From Scytonema sp045865695 (GTDB taxonomy: Bacteria; Cyanobacteriota; Cyanobacteriia; Cyanobacteriales; Nostocaceae), in contig NZ_BAACAP010000225.1 of the NCBI RefSeq assembly GCF_045865695.1, positions 1-64,000 on the forward strand: DNA of 64,000 nt, written 5' to 3'. The notes under the pieces were generated by a model that was not told where the DNA came from, ran no database searches, and saw nothing but the letters and a program-made list of their open reading frames with translations. Below, piece after piece: positions 40,533-48,564 of the stretch; the first letter of the stretch is position 1; every line of letters starts with the position of its first letter. The position numbers and the translations under genes are program-made.

Positions 40533-41768
40533 TTAGAAAAGCTTGCGATAGTAGACTAACTTGCGATCGCTTAAAACTTCTGGATGTAGAATTTTAATGA
40601 TATCGGATAGGACTATATGGGGATTGCTGATTCCACTTTCCCAATAATCGTTACCACCACTCGAGTTAAGACGAGCATTATTATTGTAGAGATTTCCATT
40701 TTTGATAGCTTTAAAATCTGCATAGCGGTTGTCTTCAGCAAGTAAATCTTTTTTGGTTTTCCAATATAAACTCCCATTTAACCAATAATCGGCATTGGTA
40801 GCACGTTCAAACACTTGTTCCAAGGATAATGGTAAAGTTCCTGATGATTTATTGTCTTGCCAAAGATAATTTGCACCAGCGTCAGCAAAATATTGTGCTA
40901 CATAACTGTTACCTCCTGGCATATACCAAGTTCCTTTTGAGTTAAATCCGACAAATACAGTTGGACGATTTTTTGCTGCTTTAGCTTTGGCTGAAATTGC
41001 TTGATATTGTTTTGCAATTTCGTCAAAAATTTCTTCTGCTTTAGCTTCACGATTAAAAAATAGAGATGTGAATTTTATCCATTCGGCTCGTCCTAATGGA
41101 GATGATTCCATATAATCAGCGTTAATAGCTACCTTTAAACCTGCTTCTACAAGTCTGGGATAACTATCAATGCTTGGATTGCCGACTCCATATGTCGTTA
41201 CTAAATCTGGGTTTAATTCTAATATTTTTTCTATGTTTAGACTATTATCAATTCCTAATTTGACTAATTTATTAGCTTTAATTTTTTCAATAACGCTAGT
41301 GGTATTGACTGTACTTGTATCGCTGACTCCAAGAAGTTTATCTACAACTCCTAACTTATCTAAATGAGGTAAATGAGTCGTAGAAAGCGAAACAATGGTA
41401 TTTATAGGGATTTGAATAATTTGTGATTCTTTAAATCCTTTTGGAACTGGAGTACCGCATTGTACAAGGACGTATTGAAATATAGTATTTGCATTTTGCC
41501 ATGAATTTTTTACTGTAACAATTTTATAATTTTTATGGTATTCCACTACAAAACCTTTTGCATAATCAACACTGACCTTTTTGGGAAAATAATCGGTTTT
41601 TCCACTATATTTTTTAACACATTCTAGGTTCAGTTTACTATTAGCTCCTATAATTGTGTTATTGCTAGTTTTCTTTGAACTGTAGCAAGAAACTATAAAA
41701 ATAGTAATTAAAAATACCTGACATAAAAAGATTATAGGTTTGAATCTTAAAAATCTTAGAGCTTTCAT
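40533..41768 (-). CDS. Iron-siderophore ABC transporter substrate-binding lipoprotein (FecB-like)
   Basis: A 411-residue protein with a lipoprotein signal (hydrophobic FLCQVFLITIFIVSC, lipobox Cys near 28) and a class III periplasmic-binding fold: LSTTHLPHLDKLGVVDKLLG, LNPDLVTTYG, WIKFTSLFFNREAKAEEIF, SNPHIVLSDIIKILHPE. This is the FecB/BtuF family that delivers ferric siderophores or cobalamin to ABC importers. No permease or ATPase lies nearby. It starts 23 bp after the PEP-CTERM gene stop, so they are probably co-transcribed. No clear Fur box is seen. Confidence 0.88.
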   Translation of the reverse strand: MKALRFLRFKPIIFLCQVFLITIFIVSCYSSKKTSNNTIIGANSKLNLECVKKYSGKTDYFPKKVSVDYAKGFVVEYHKNYKIVTVKNSWQNANTIFQYVLVQCGTPVPKGFKESQIIQIPINTIVSLSTTHLPHLDKLGVVDKLLGVSDTSTVNTTSVIEKIKANKLVKLGIDNSLNIEKILELNPDLVTTYGVGNPSIDSYPRLVEAGLKVAINADYMESSPLGRAEWIKFTSLFFNREAKAEEIFDEIAKQYQAISAKAKAAKNRPTVFVGFNSKGTWYMPGGNSYVAQYFADAGANYLWQDNKSSGTLPLSLEQVFERATNADYWLNGSLYWKTKKDLLAEDNRYADFKAIKNGNLYNNNARLNSSGGNDYWESGISNPHIVLSDIIKILHPEVLSDRKLVYYRKLF

Positions 41769-41791
41769 GTTTCAGAGCGCGAGCGTTTTAT

Positions 41792-42364
41792 TCACATAAC
41801 TTTTTGTTTGCGCTTGTACATATAAGCTGCACCAACAACTGCAAAAGCTAACAAACCTAATAAAGAAGATTTTTCAGGCACGCGACGTAGAATGATATTG
41901 TCTGTCTTAATAATGATATTGCCACCACTCGTTCCGAGTCCAGAATTAGGAGGCGTCAGCAAAATAGAAACAGCATCAATAGTGATACTACCACCATTAG
42001 TACTAGGTACAGAATCAACAGGTGTTACGAAGATAGAGCCAGCATTAATGCTGATATTACCACCACTCGTTACAGGTAGAGAATTAGGAAATCCCAGGGA
42101 GATAGAGCCAACGTTATCAGAGCCAGTACTCGTTATAGGTAGAGAATTAGGAAATCCCAGGGAGATAGAGCCAACATTATCAGAGCCAGTACCGATCGCT
42201 CTTGGTACTATGTCAGGATTAGTGACCAAGGCTCCCGCGTTCACTGTGAGCGTTCCCCCACTTTGAGCCAAAGCATAACCTTCGAGGTTAGCCCACGCTC
42301 CTGTAGCAACTAAAAAACTCGTTAACCATAATAGTCTATGCCAATTCTTGCGATTAGTTATCAT
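41792..42364 (-). CDS. PEP-CTERM sorting-domain protein
   Basis: A 190-residue secreted protein. Signal peptide: LWLTSFLVATGAWANLEGYA. The C-terminus is RRVPEKSSLLGLLAFAVVGA then YKRKQK, the PEP-CTERM pattern (VPExSS, helix, basic tail) recognised by exosortase. The body is built of beta-rich repeats: two nearly identical 20-residue units (GSDNVGSISLGFPNSLP) and three looser SGGNISI / NGGSITI / SGGNIII units, so it may form a small beta-helix at the cell surface. It precedes the iron-binding lipoprotein gene. Confidence 0.85.
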   Translation of the reverse strand: MITNRKNWHRLLWLTSFLVATGAWANLEGYALAQSGGTLTVNAGALVTNPDIVPRAIGTGSDNVGSISLGFPNSLPITSTGSDNVGSISLGFPNSLPVTSGGNISINAGSIFVTPVDSVPSTNGGSITIDAVSILLTPPNSGLGTSGGNIIIKTDNIILRRVPEKSSLLGLLAFAVVGAAYMYKRKQKVM

Positions 42365-42490
42365 CTTGAATGACCTCTGGAAAAGGAATTCTGTCAGAAC
42401 ATGATATATAATTAGCCATTTATCTGTGATATCTTGACGATTTACTCAAAACTTTGAAAAAGAGTTACTATTCTTAATATTTGAAATTTT

Positions 42491-42982
42491 ATGCTGAAAT
42501 TGAATTTCACTCTCATCTTTAATTACATTCTGCCAAATTTGATTATTAGTACTATATTGGGTGTAATTATTTCATTGGCGATTGGTTCTATTATTGGTTT
42601 AATCGTTGGGTTAATTAAACGTTGTATTAATCAAATAATGACTCCTGCAATCTTTGGTTGCTTCTTTGGAACAATGCTTGTCTGTATGATGCCAACCTAC
42701 TCCGTACCCGGACTCGTGCAATCATGGGGAAAAGGCGGGGGTCTTGGCTCGTTACCAGTTTTATTTATGATGATTATTCTCGCACCAATTGGTGGAATTT
42801 TTGGTGCAATAGGAGGTAGTACGTTTGGACTAAAATTTTTCCAACGGCTGACAAATCGAAAACTTCTAATTTTGCTGGCTGCAACTTACATTCTTATGGC
42901 TATTTCTATCTATGTCAGTTTTTCGCTCATCTGTGGTAAGCCCACTTTAGCCCAATGGTACTGCACAGAAGTCGGGTTTTAG
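42491..42982 (+). CDS. Membrane protein, unknown
   Basis: A 163-residue protein with four probable transmembrane helices, the first rich in Ile/Gly (ISTILGVIISLAIGSIIGLI), then GCFFGTMLVCMMP, FMMIILAPIGGIFGAIGG and LLILLAATYILMAISIYV. Glycine zipper-like spacing in the first and third helices suggests tight helix packing. No family recognised. Confidence 0.65.
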   Translation: MLKLNFTLIFNYILPNLIISTILGVIISLAIGSIIGLIVGLIKRCINQIMTPAIFGCFFGTMLVCMMPTYSVPGLVQSWGKGGGLGSLPVLFMMIILAPIGGIFGAIGGSTFGLKFFQRLTNRKLLILLAATYILMAISIYVSFSLICGKPTLAQWYCTEVGF

Positions 42983-43016
42983 CAGTGGTAAGAACCGACT
43001 GTTAATAACATCTTTA

Positions 43017-43487
43017 TCAACTAGGTGCATTCAACACTTTACGAAACACAACCTTATCAGCACCTGCTGTGTAGAAGTCCCGGATGCGAGCCTCCTCCTC
43101 AAAGCCGCACTTCACGTAGAACTTTTGCGTGCGATCGAAGCTTGCTAACGTTTCCACCAGTAGCATGCGTCCACCGCGTGCTTTCAAAGTTTCTTCAACA
43201 TAGTGCAGCAGTTTTCCACCGCGTCCCTGTCCCTGATGGTCGGGGCGAATGGCAATCAATTGTAAGTTCCACGTCCCATCAGTCATGGGTTCAGGCTCGC
43301 AGTAGGCGACCCCTACTACTCCGTCTTCGTCATCGTCATCAACAATCCAGAAGCGATCGCTGTCGTTGTTGGCGAAGTAGTCAGTCAGCATTTTGCTGAG
43401 TTTATCGAGTTCATGCGGCTCGAAACCGATTGTGTTTGCTACGGCAATCAACGCTTCTGCATCTTCGGGTTTTGTTGGTCGGATCAT
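43017..43487 (-). CDS. GNAT family N-acetyltransferase
   Basis: A 156-residue acetyltransferase. The acetyl-CoA loop is visible as LIAIRPDHQGQGRGGKLLHY (Q/R-x-x-G-x-G/A), preceded by the beta4 strand and followed by VETLASFDRTQKFYVKCGFE. An acidic stretch DDDDEDG lies in the N-terminal half. Substrate unknown. Confidence 0.9.
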   Translation of the reverse strand: MIRPTKPEDAEALIAVANTIGFEPHELDKLSKMLTDYFANNDSDRFWIVDDDDEDGVVGVAYCEPEPMTDGTWNLQLIAIRPDHQGQGRGGKLLHYVEETLKARGGRMLLVETLASFDRTQKFYVKCGFEEEARIRDFYTAGADKVVFRKVLNAPS

Positions 43488-43617
43488 CGAAACTTCAGTG
43501 TATGCTCTATTTTCACGTATATATTAGTTGTAAAAGTATTTTTTTGACCAGTTTCTTGGTAGATGAGTCCCGCTCCTCGCCTTCTTACTGTACCTCACAC
43601 ACATGGAAATCGCTATA

Positions 43618-43655
43618 AAGAACATCCCGAAATATTCACCCAATTCTGCCTACAG
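43618..43655 (+). pseudogene. Micro-fragment resembling the CHAT-AAA gene
   Basis: GAACATCCCGAAATATTCAC and CAATTCTGC encode EHPEIFTQFCL, matching EHPEIFPQFCL of the AAA domain at about 45186-45215. It is a short stray piece about 550 bp before the intact gene. Confidence 0.5.
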
Positions 43656-43669
43656 AAATTTATCCTACT

Positions 43670-43996
43670 CTATAGCGATACAACGGTTTCACCCGTTTGG
43701 TTTCCTGCATTACGGGGGCGAAGATGCAAAGTAATTTCGGTATCGAGGTGTTTGAGGAACGTAAGAAGTTTCCCTTCACTAAACCGTTGAAACTCTCCTC
43801 GCATCAAATACGATACTTCTGGCTGGGGAATGCCAAGCAATTTACTAATTTCCCGTTGTTTCAAATTACGTTGTTTTAACAGGCGAAGAACCTGAATTCC
43901 GATCTTTCCTCGCGTGAAAAGCTCTTCTGCCTCCTCCAAACCAAGGTCAGCAAAGACGTTGCCACTGCTTTCTTCAAAAACGGTTTGTTCTGTCAT
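43670..43996 (-). CDS. XRE/HigA-like helix-turn-helix antitoxin-type protein
   Basis: A 108-residue protein with a Cro/C1-type HTH near residues 35-75: IGIQVLRLLKQRNLKQREIS, KLLGIPQPEVSYLMRG. The layout (acidic N-terminal arm, HTH, short basic end) matches HigA-type antitoxins in which the toxin gene comes first. Its ATG overlaps the TGA of an upstream remnant that resembles a toxin C-terminus, so it may be a surviving orphan antitoxin. Confidence 0.85.
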   Translation of the reverse strand: MTEQTVFEESSGNVFADLGLEEAEELFTRGKIGIQVLRLLKQRNLKQREISKLLGIPQPEVSYLMRGEFQRFSEGKLLTFLKHLDTEITLHLRPRNAGNQTGETVVSL

Positions 43997-44109
43997 GGTT
44001 GTTCCTCTGGCGTAAGTGCGTCTTTATAGCGTTGTTTAATCAGGTCAATATCAGTCTGTGGGGTGTTAATCGCTATGAATGCCAAAAGCCCAATCGCGAG
44101 ACTGCATAA
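43993..44109 (-). pseudogene. Possible toxin C-terminal remnant (HigB-like)
   Basis: A 38-codon startless frame (AFIAINTPQTDIDLIKQRYK, DALTPEEQP) ends in TGA overlapping the HTH gene ATG. The TPQ-x-DLDLIKQR pattern resembles C-termini of RelE/HigB toxins paired with HigA. Upstream is an in-frame TAG and no catalytic portion. Confidence 0.35.
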
Positions 44110-44171
44110 CTAAACTTGACTGGTACTTATAAAATATTAAACATTAGAGTAACCTCAGCATCTAGAAATTG

Positions 44172-45776
44172 ATGAATGGTAACACTGCCACTAGCCGCAA
44201 AATACTAATTCTCACTGCTATTCCAGACGGTTTACGCTTGGATAAGGAAATTCGGGAGATTGAGGACGCGATACGTAGGGCGATCCGGCGGGAGCAGTTT
44301 GAGATTAGAATTAGAACTGCTGTACGTCCTCAAGATATCCGTAGGGCATTGGCAGAAGAACAACCCCACATCGTCCATTTTTGCGGTCACGGTACGTCAG
44401 ATGGTTGCTTAGTCTTGGAAGATGACTCTGGGAACCACAAACCCATAACACCACAAGGGCTAGCTGCTTTGTTTAAGTTGCACAGAGAATATGTAAACTG
44501 TGTAGTCCTCAATGCTTGTTATTCAGAAAAATCCGCTCATGAAATTAGCCAACACATTAATTATGCGATTGGTATGAATCAATCTATTGGCGATCGCGCA
44601 GCTATTGTCTTTGCGATTGGGTTTTATGATGGGTTAGGATACGATAGTAGTTGTATTGTAAGAGCTTATGAGGAAGGTTTGGTTGCCGTTCAAATGGAAG
44701 ACCTGTCACAAGGGTCGATACCAGTTTTGAAAAGACAAGCTTTTTGGAATTCGGATATGCCTCACAATTCTGGTGACTCTACAACAGAACCAACTGCAAT
44801 CTATATCGAGCGATCGCCCATTGAGGAAAAATGCTATAAATCCATCGTGCAGCCAGGGGAGTTAATTCGGATTAAAGCACCGCAAAGAATGGGCAAGACT
44901 TTACTATTAGAGAACTTGCTGAATTATGCCAGACAGCAGGGATATAAAACAGCGAAATTAGATTTGAAGCTAGCTGATGACTGCATCCTCAACGATCTAA
45001 AAACATTTCTCCAATGGCTGTGTGTTGATGTTTCCGATAGTTTAGATTGGGAAGCTAATTTAGAGAAATACTGGCAAGATGTTTATGGATTAAACAAAAA
45101 TTGTACTCGTTATTTCCAAAAATATTTACTATCAGTTATAGAAACTCCCCTAGTCTTTGCTATAGATAATTTTGAACGACTGTTTGAACACCCCGAAATA
45201 TTTCCTCAATTCTGCTTGTTATTGCGGAGTTGGTACGAAAATGCCAAACAAGGAGATAAGATAGGGAATATTTGGAAGAAGTTGCGGTTGGTGGTAGTTC
45301 ATTCCACAGAAGCTTATCCAACTTTAGACACCAATCATTCACCGTTTAATGTTGGCATACCCATAGATTTACCAGAATTTAGCAGACAGCAGGTAGAAAC
45401 TCTGGCTAAGGGATATGAAGTTAACGAACAAGGGTTAACTCAACTTATGGATTTGGTTGGAGGACATCCTTATTTTATACAGCAGGCTTTAGCCAACCTC
45501 AAAAGCCAGCAAGTTACCCTAGAGGAACTAGTGAAACTTGCACCAACAGAACAAGGAATTTTTAGCGACCATTTACGACAGCAATTGTGGAATTTACAGC
45601 ATAATCAGAAGTTAGAAGAAGCATATCATAAAGTGGTGATGGCAAATGAACCCGTGCGACTGGATGCAGAAGTTGGGTTTAAACTGCATAGCTTGGGGTT
45701 AGTAAAACTGTCTGGCAATGATTGCGTTCCCAGTTACGATTTATATCGTCAGTACTTTTCTGAGCGTTTGCGGTAG
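44172..45776 (+). CDS. CHAT protease - AAA-like STAND protein
   Basis: A 534-residue protein from ATG 44172 (the TTG one codon earlier is less likely). Residues ~8-190 form a CHAT caspase-like domain with His73 (HFCGHG) and Cys116 (LNACYS). After a short linker comes an AAA-like domain of the PF14516 type: YIERSPIEEKCYKSIVQPG, Walker A APQRMGKT, Walker B LVFAIDNFERLF, then the sensor/winged-helix part VGGHPYFIQQAL. There is no TM helix. It ends 7 bp before another AAA-like gene, so the two are surely one operon. Expected role: a protease switched by nucleotide-dependent assembly; target unknown. Confidence 0.92.
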   Translation: MNGNTATSRKILILTAIPDGLRLDKEIREIEDAIRRAIRREQFEIRIRTAVRPQDIRRALAEEQPHIVHFCGHGTSDGCLVLEDDSGNHKPITPQGLAALFKLHREYVNCVVLNACYSEKSAHEISQHINYAIGMNQSIGDRAAIVFAIGFYDGLGYDSSCIVRAYEEGLVAVQMEDLSQGSIPVLKRQAFWNSDMPHNSGDSTTEPTAIYIERSPIEEKCYKSIVQPGELIRIKAPQRMGKTLLLENLLNYARQQGYKTAKLDLKLADDCILNDLKTFLQWLCVDVSDSLDWEANLEKYWQDVYGLNKNCTRYFQKYLLSVIETPLVFAIDNFERLFEHPEIFPQFCLLLRSWYENAKQGDKIGNIWKKLRLVVVHSTEAYPTLDTNHSPFNVGIPIDLPEFSRQQVETLAKGYEVNEQGLTQLMDLVGGHPYFIQQALANLKSQQVTLEELVKLAPTEQGIFSDHLRQQLWNLQHNQKLEEAYHKVVMANEPVRLDAEVGFKLHSLGLVKLSGNDCVPSYDLYRQYFSERLR

Positions 45777-45783
45777 GTGAGCT

Positions 45784-48432
45784 ATGTTTGACGAATACCG
45801 ATTTTCTGGAAGTCTTCCCGAAGAAGCCACAACCTACGTCACTAGAGAAGCCGATGGCGAATTGTATGAAGGGCTAACAGCAGGAAAGTTTTGTTACGTC
45901 CTCAATTCTAGACAAAGTGGAAAGTCCAGTTTGCGCGTCAGAACCATGCGCCGATTGAGAGATTTGGGTGTAGAGTGCGCGGCTATTGACCTTTCTGCTG
46001 GAGGTATTCAAAACGTCCCACCAGAACAATGGTATGCAGATTTGATTGATACTCTGATTGATAGCTTTGGATTGGATGTGGATTTTGGGGATTGGTGGGG
46101 ACAGAACCAATTAAATTCTCTGGTGACGCGATTTCGCAAGTTTTTAGAAGAAATATTGCTTGTTGAGATTCAAGAAAATATAGTGATTTTCATAGATGAG
46201 ATCGATAGCGTCCTCAGTCTCAACTTTCCCACTGATGATTTTTTTGCTTTTATTCGTTCTTGTTACAATCAACGTGTGGATAATCCTAATTACAATCGCC
46301 TCACCTTCTGTTTGTTAGGAGTCGCATCGCCAAGTAATTTGATAGAAGATAAAAAACGCACACCATTTAATATTGGGAAAGCTATTAGTATCAAGGGTTT
46401 TCAACTACATGAAGTTGAGCCTTTAGAAAAGGGGTTGCAGAAAAGGTATCCTGATTCTCATAGAGTGATGAAGGATATCTTACATTGGACGGGCGGACAA
46501 CCGTTTCTAACGCAAAAGCTTTGTCAATTTATGGTGGAGGAGTCTTTTCAAGATAATCCAAGGAACGTCGAACAAGTCGTGCGATCGCGTATCATTGAAA
46601 ATTGGGAGTCACAAGATGAACCAGAGCATTTGAGGACTATTCGTGACAGAATTTTGCGAGACGAGCAACGTGCTGGATATTTATTGGAATTATATCAACA
46701 AATTCGACATTCAGAAGAACAAGCTGAAGTGATAGCAGATGACACATTAGAACAAAGCGAACTACAGCTATCAGGATTGGTTGTTAGACAACAGAATAAG
46801 TTAAAAGTTTATAATCCTATTTATAGAGAAATCTTTGACCGAGATTGGATTGAAACTCAGTTGAGGAATTTACGCCCTTACTCTGAAAATTTTCGTTTTT
46901 GGGTTGCTTCTGATGGTAAGGATGAATCGCGTTTATTGCGGGGGAAGGCGTTACATGATGCGCTATTATGGGCGTCTGATAAAAGCTTAAATTATCAGGA
47001 TAGGGAGTTCTTAGCAGCAAGCCAAGCCAAGGAGAAAGAAGAAGCGATCGCGGCATTGGAAAAAGAAGCTCAATTAGAACGTGAGAGGAAGGATAAGGAA
47101 GCAGTAGAGAAAAGGAATTTGGTACTAAGTGAAGCGAATCAGAAAGCACGACAACGGATACGTATCGGTGGGGTTGTTTTAGCTATAACTTTGTCAGTAG
47201 CAGGAACTTTAGGAGTTCTAGCATACGCTTTCGCGAAGCAACTTACAAGAACTCAACAATATCTTAAAAACGTCGGAACTCTGACTCAACTAGCAGGAAA
47301 ACTCAAAGATAAGGGTTATAATGATGAAGCCAAAGAACTGCTTTCACAAGCTAGTCAATCTGTTAATATACGAAATCATAATAGCCAGCTACAAGTTCTT
47401 TATGCTGGTATAGCGTATGCAAATTTACATTTAAGTGAACATAATTTAAATAAAGAAAAAAATTTTGAAGAAGCTAAAACTAATCTTAAAGAAGCCAAAA
47501 CTTATCTGAGTAAAATAAAATTAATCGATGACAATTTTTTAAAAGAAGGTTTACAAGTCGAGATTCTTAGATTGAAAACTGAAGGAATTTTATACAAACA
47601 AAACAAAGAAAATAAAAAAGCTATTGAAGTTTATCAAAAAGCTTTTGATACTCTAAATAATCTTAAAACCAAGGTGAAAGAGAAAGATAATGCTGTCATC
47701 AGCCCACTATTTAACCCCAATATTGAACCAAAACTTCTATCGAAAGAAATTGTTGTATCTTTACATCTCGAATTTATGGAATTACTACAAACTAAAGATA
47801 AAACTTATTTAAGTGTATTTGAATCTTTCAAACAACACCTTTACGATGAACTAGACAATTTACTGGTAAATAAAAATTGGCGTGAAGCCAATGAAAAAAC
47901 ATATTATTTAATGTCCTATATTGCTGAAGGAAAATATGAAGAAGTAAGCAATTTACACATATCTAATATCAATAAAATTTCTTGTCATGACTTAAAAGAA
48001 ATTAACAAAAAATGGCTAAAAAATTCTGATAATATTTTTGGTTTTAGTTTGCAAAAGGAGATTTTTTGGGAAGAAATCAAAAAAGAAGGTCTTGACTTGA
48101 CAACTCTAATAACACAGGACTTCAAGAAAATCCAGGACTTACGCCTACTTCAAAATGATTTTAACGATCGGGATAAACTATTAATGAATCGCCTTGAAAA
48201 GGCATATGAACGCTTTGCCACTCGTATTGGGTGGCGTGTTGAGCGTGGTGTTGAGGGTGATTATACAGAGCTAGAATGGAGTTATAATGCCCCTCAAATA
48301 ACAAAAAATAAGGGGTATGTATCACACCTACCTTCAGTTCATTCCGATGGGGTGTTTGATTTCGGTGGAGAAGGGACTATACTCGTGGGAGCTGTTCCCT
48401 TCTTTTCTCGCGTCACGATTTGCAAACTATAA
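45784..48432 (+). CDS. AAA-like STAND - TM - helical repeat - GUN4 protein
   Basis: An 882-residue protein. Residues ~1-340 are an AAA-like (PF14516) domain: YRFSGSLPEEATTYVTREAD, Walker A NSRQSGKSSL (41-49), Walker B IVIFIDEIDS, and WTGGQPFLTQKLC. A coiled coil (KEKEEAIAALEKEAQLERER) leads to one transmembrane helix at about 459-482. Residues ~495-660 are TPR-like helices. The C-terminal ~200 residues are a diverged GUN4 domain (LLVNKNWREANEKT, FGFSLQKEIFWEE, IGWRVERG, SHLPSVHSDG). It has no CHAT; that activity lies in the upstream gene. A membrane-anchored sensor that reads a tetrapyrrole or partner by GUN4 and works with the CHAT protein is the simplest model. Confidence 0.9.
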   Translation: MFDEYRFSGSLPEEATTYVTREADGELYEGLTAGKFCYVLNSRQSGKSSLRVRTMRRLRDLGVECAAIDLSAGGIQNVPPEQWYADLIDTLIDSFGLDVDFGDWWGQNQLNSLVTRFRKFLEEILLVEIQENIVIFIDEIDSVLSLNFPTDDFFAFIRSCYNQRVDNPNYNRLTFCLLGVASPSNLIEDKKRTPFNIGKAISIKGFQLHEVEPLEKGLQKRYPDSHRVMKDILHWTGGQPFLTQKLCQFMVEESFQDNPRNVEQVVRSRIIENWESQDEPEHLRTIRDRILRDEQRAGYLLELYQQIRHSEEQAEVIADDTLEQSELQLSGLVVRQQNKLKVYNPIYREIFDRDWIETQLRNLRPYSENFRFWVASDGKDESRLLRGKALHDALLWASDKSLNYQDREFLAASQAKEKEEAIAALEKEAQLERERKDKEAVEKRNLVLSEANQKARQRIRIGGVVLAITLSVAGTLGVLAYAFAKQLTRTQQYLKNVGTLTQLAGKLKDKGYNDEAKELLSQASQSVNIRNHNSQLQVLYAGIAYANLHLSEHNLNKEKNFEEAKTNLKEAKTYLSKIKLIDDNFLKEGLQVEILRLKTEGILYKQNKENKKAIEVYQKAFDTLNNLKTKVKEKDNAVISPLFNPNIEPKLLSKEIVVSLHLEFMELLQTKDKTYLSVFESFKQHLYDELDNLLVNKNWREANEKTYYLMSYIAEGKYEEVSNLHISNINKISCHDLKEINKKWLKNSDNIFGFSLQKEIFWEEIKKEGLDLTTLITQDFKKIQDLRLLQNDFNDRDKLLMNRLEKAYERFATRIGWRVERGVEGDYTELEWSYNAPQITKNKGYVSHLPSVHSDGVFDFGGEGTILVGAVPFFSRVTICKL

Positions 48433-48564
48433 TATGTAAGCGTCACAGGCTTTTGTAAAGATTTATTTATCAAGGAATTTCTACGAATTTATAAGCATTG
48501 GGCCATTTTCTATACTTGGCTACGAACCTTTTTTAAAGTATAGTCTGATTATAGAGAGATGATA

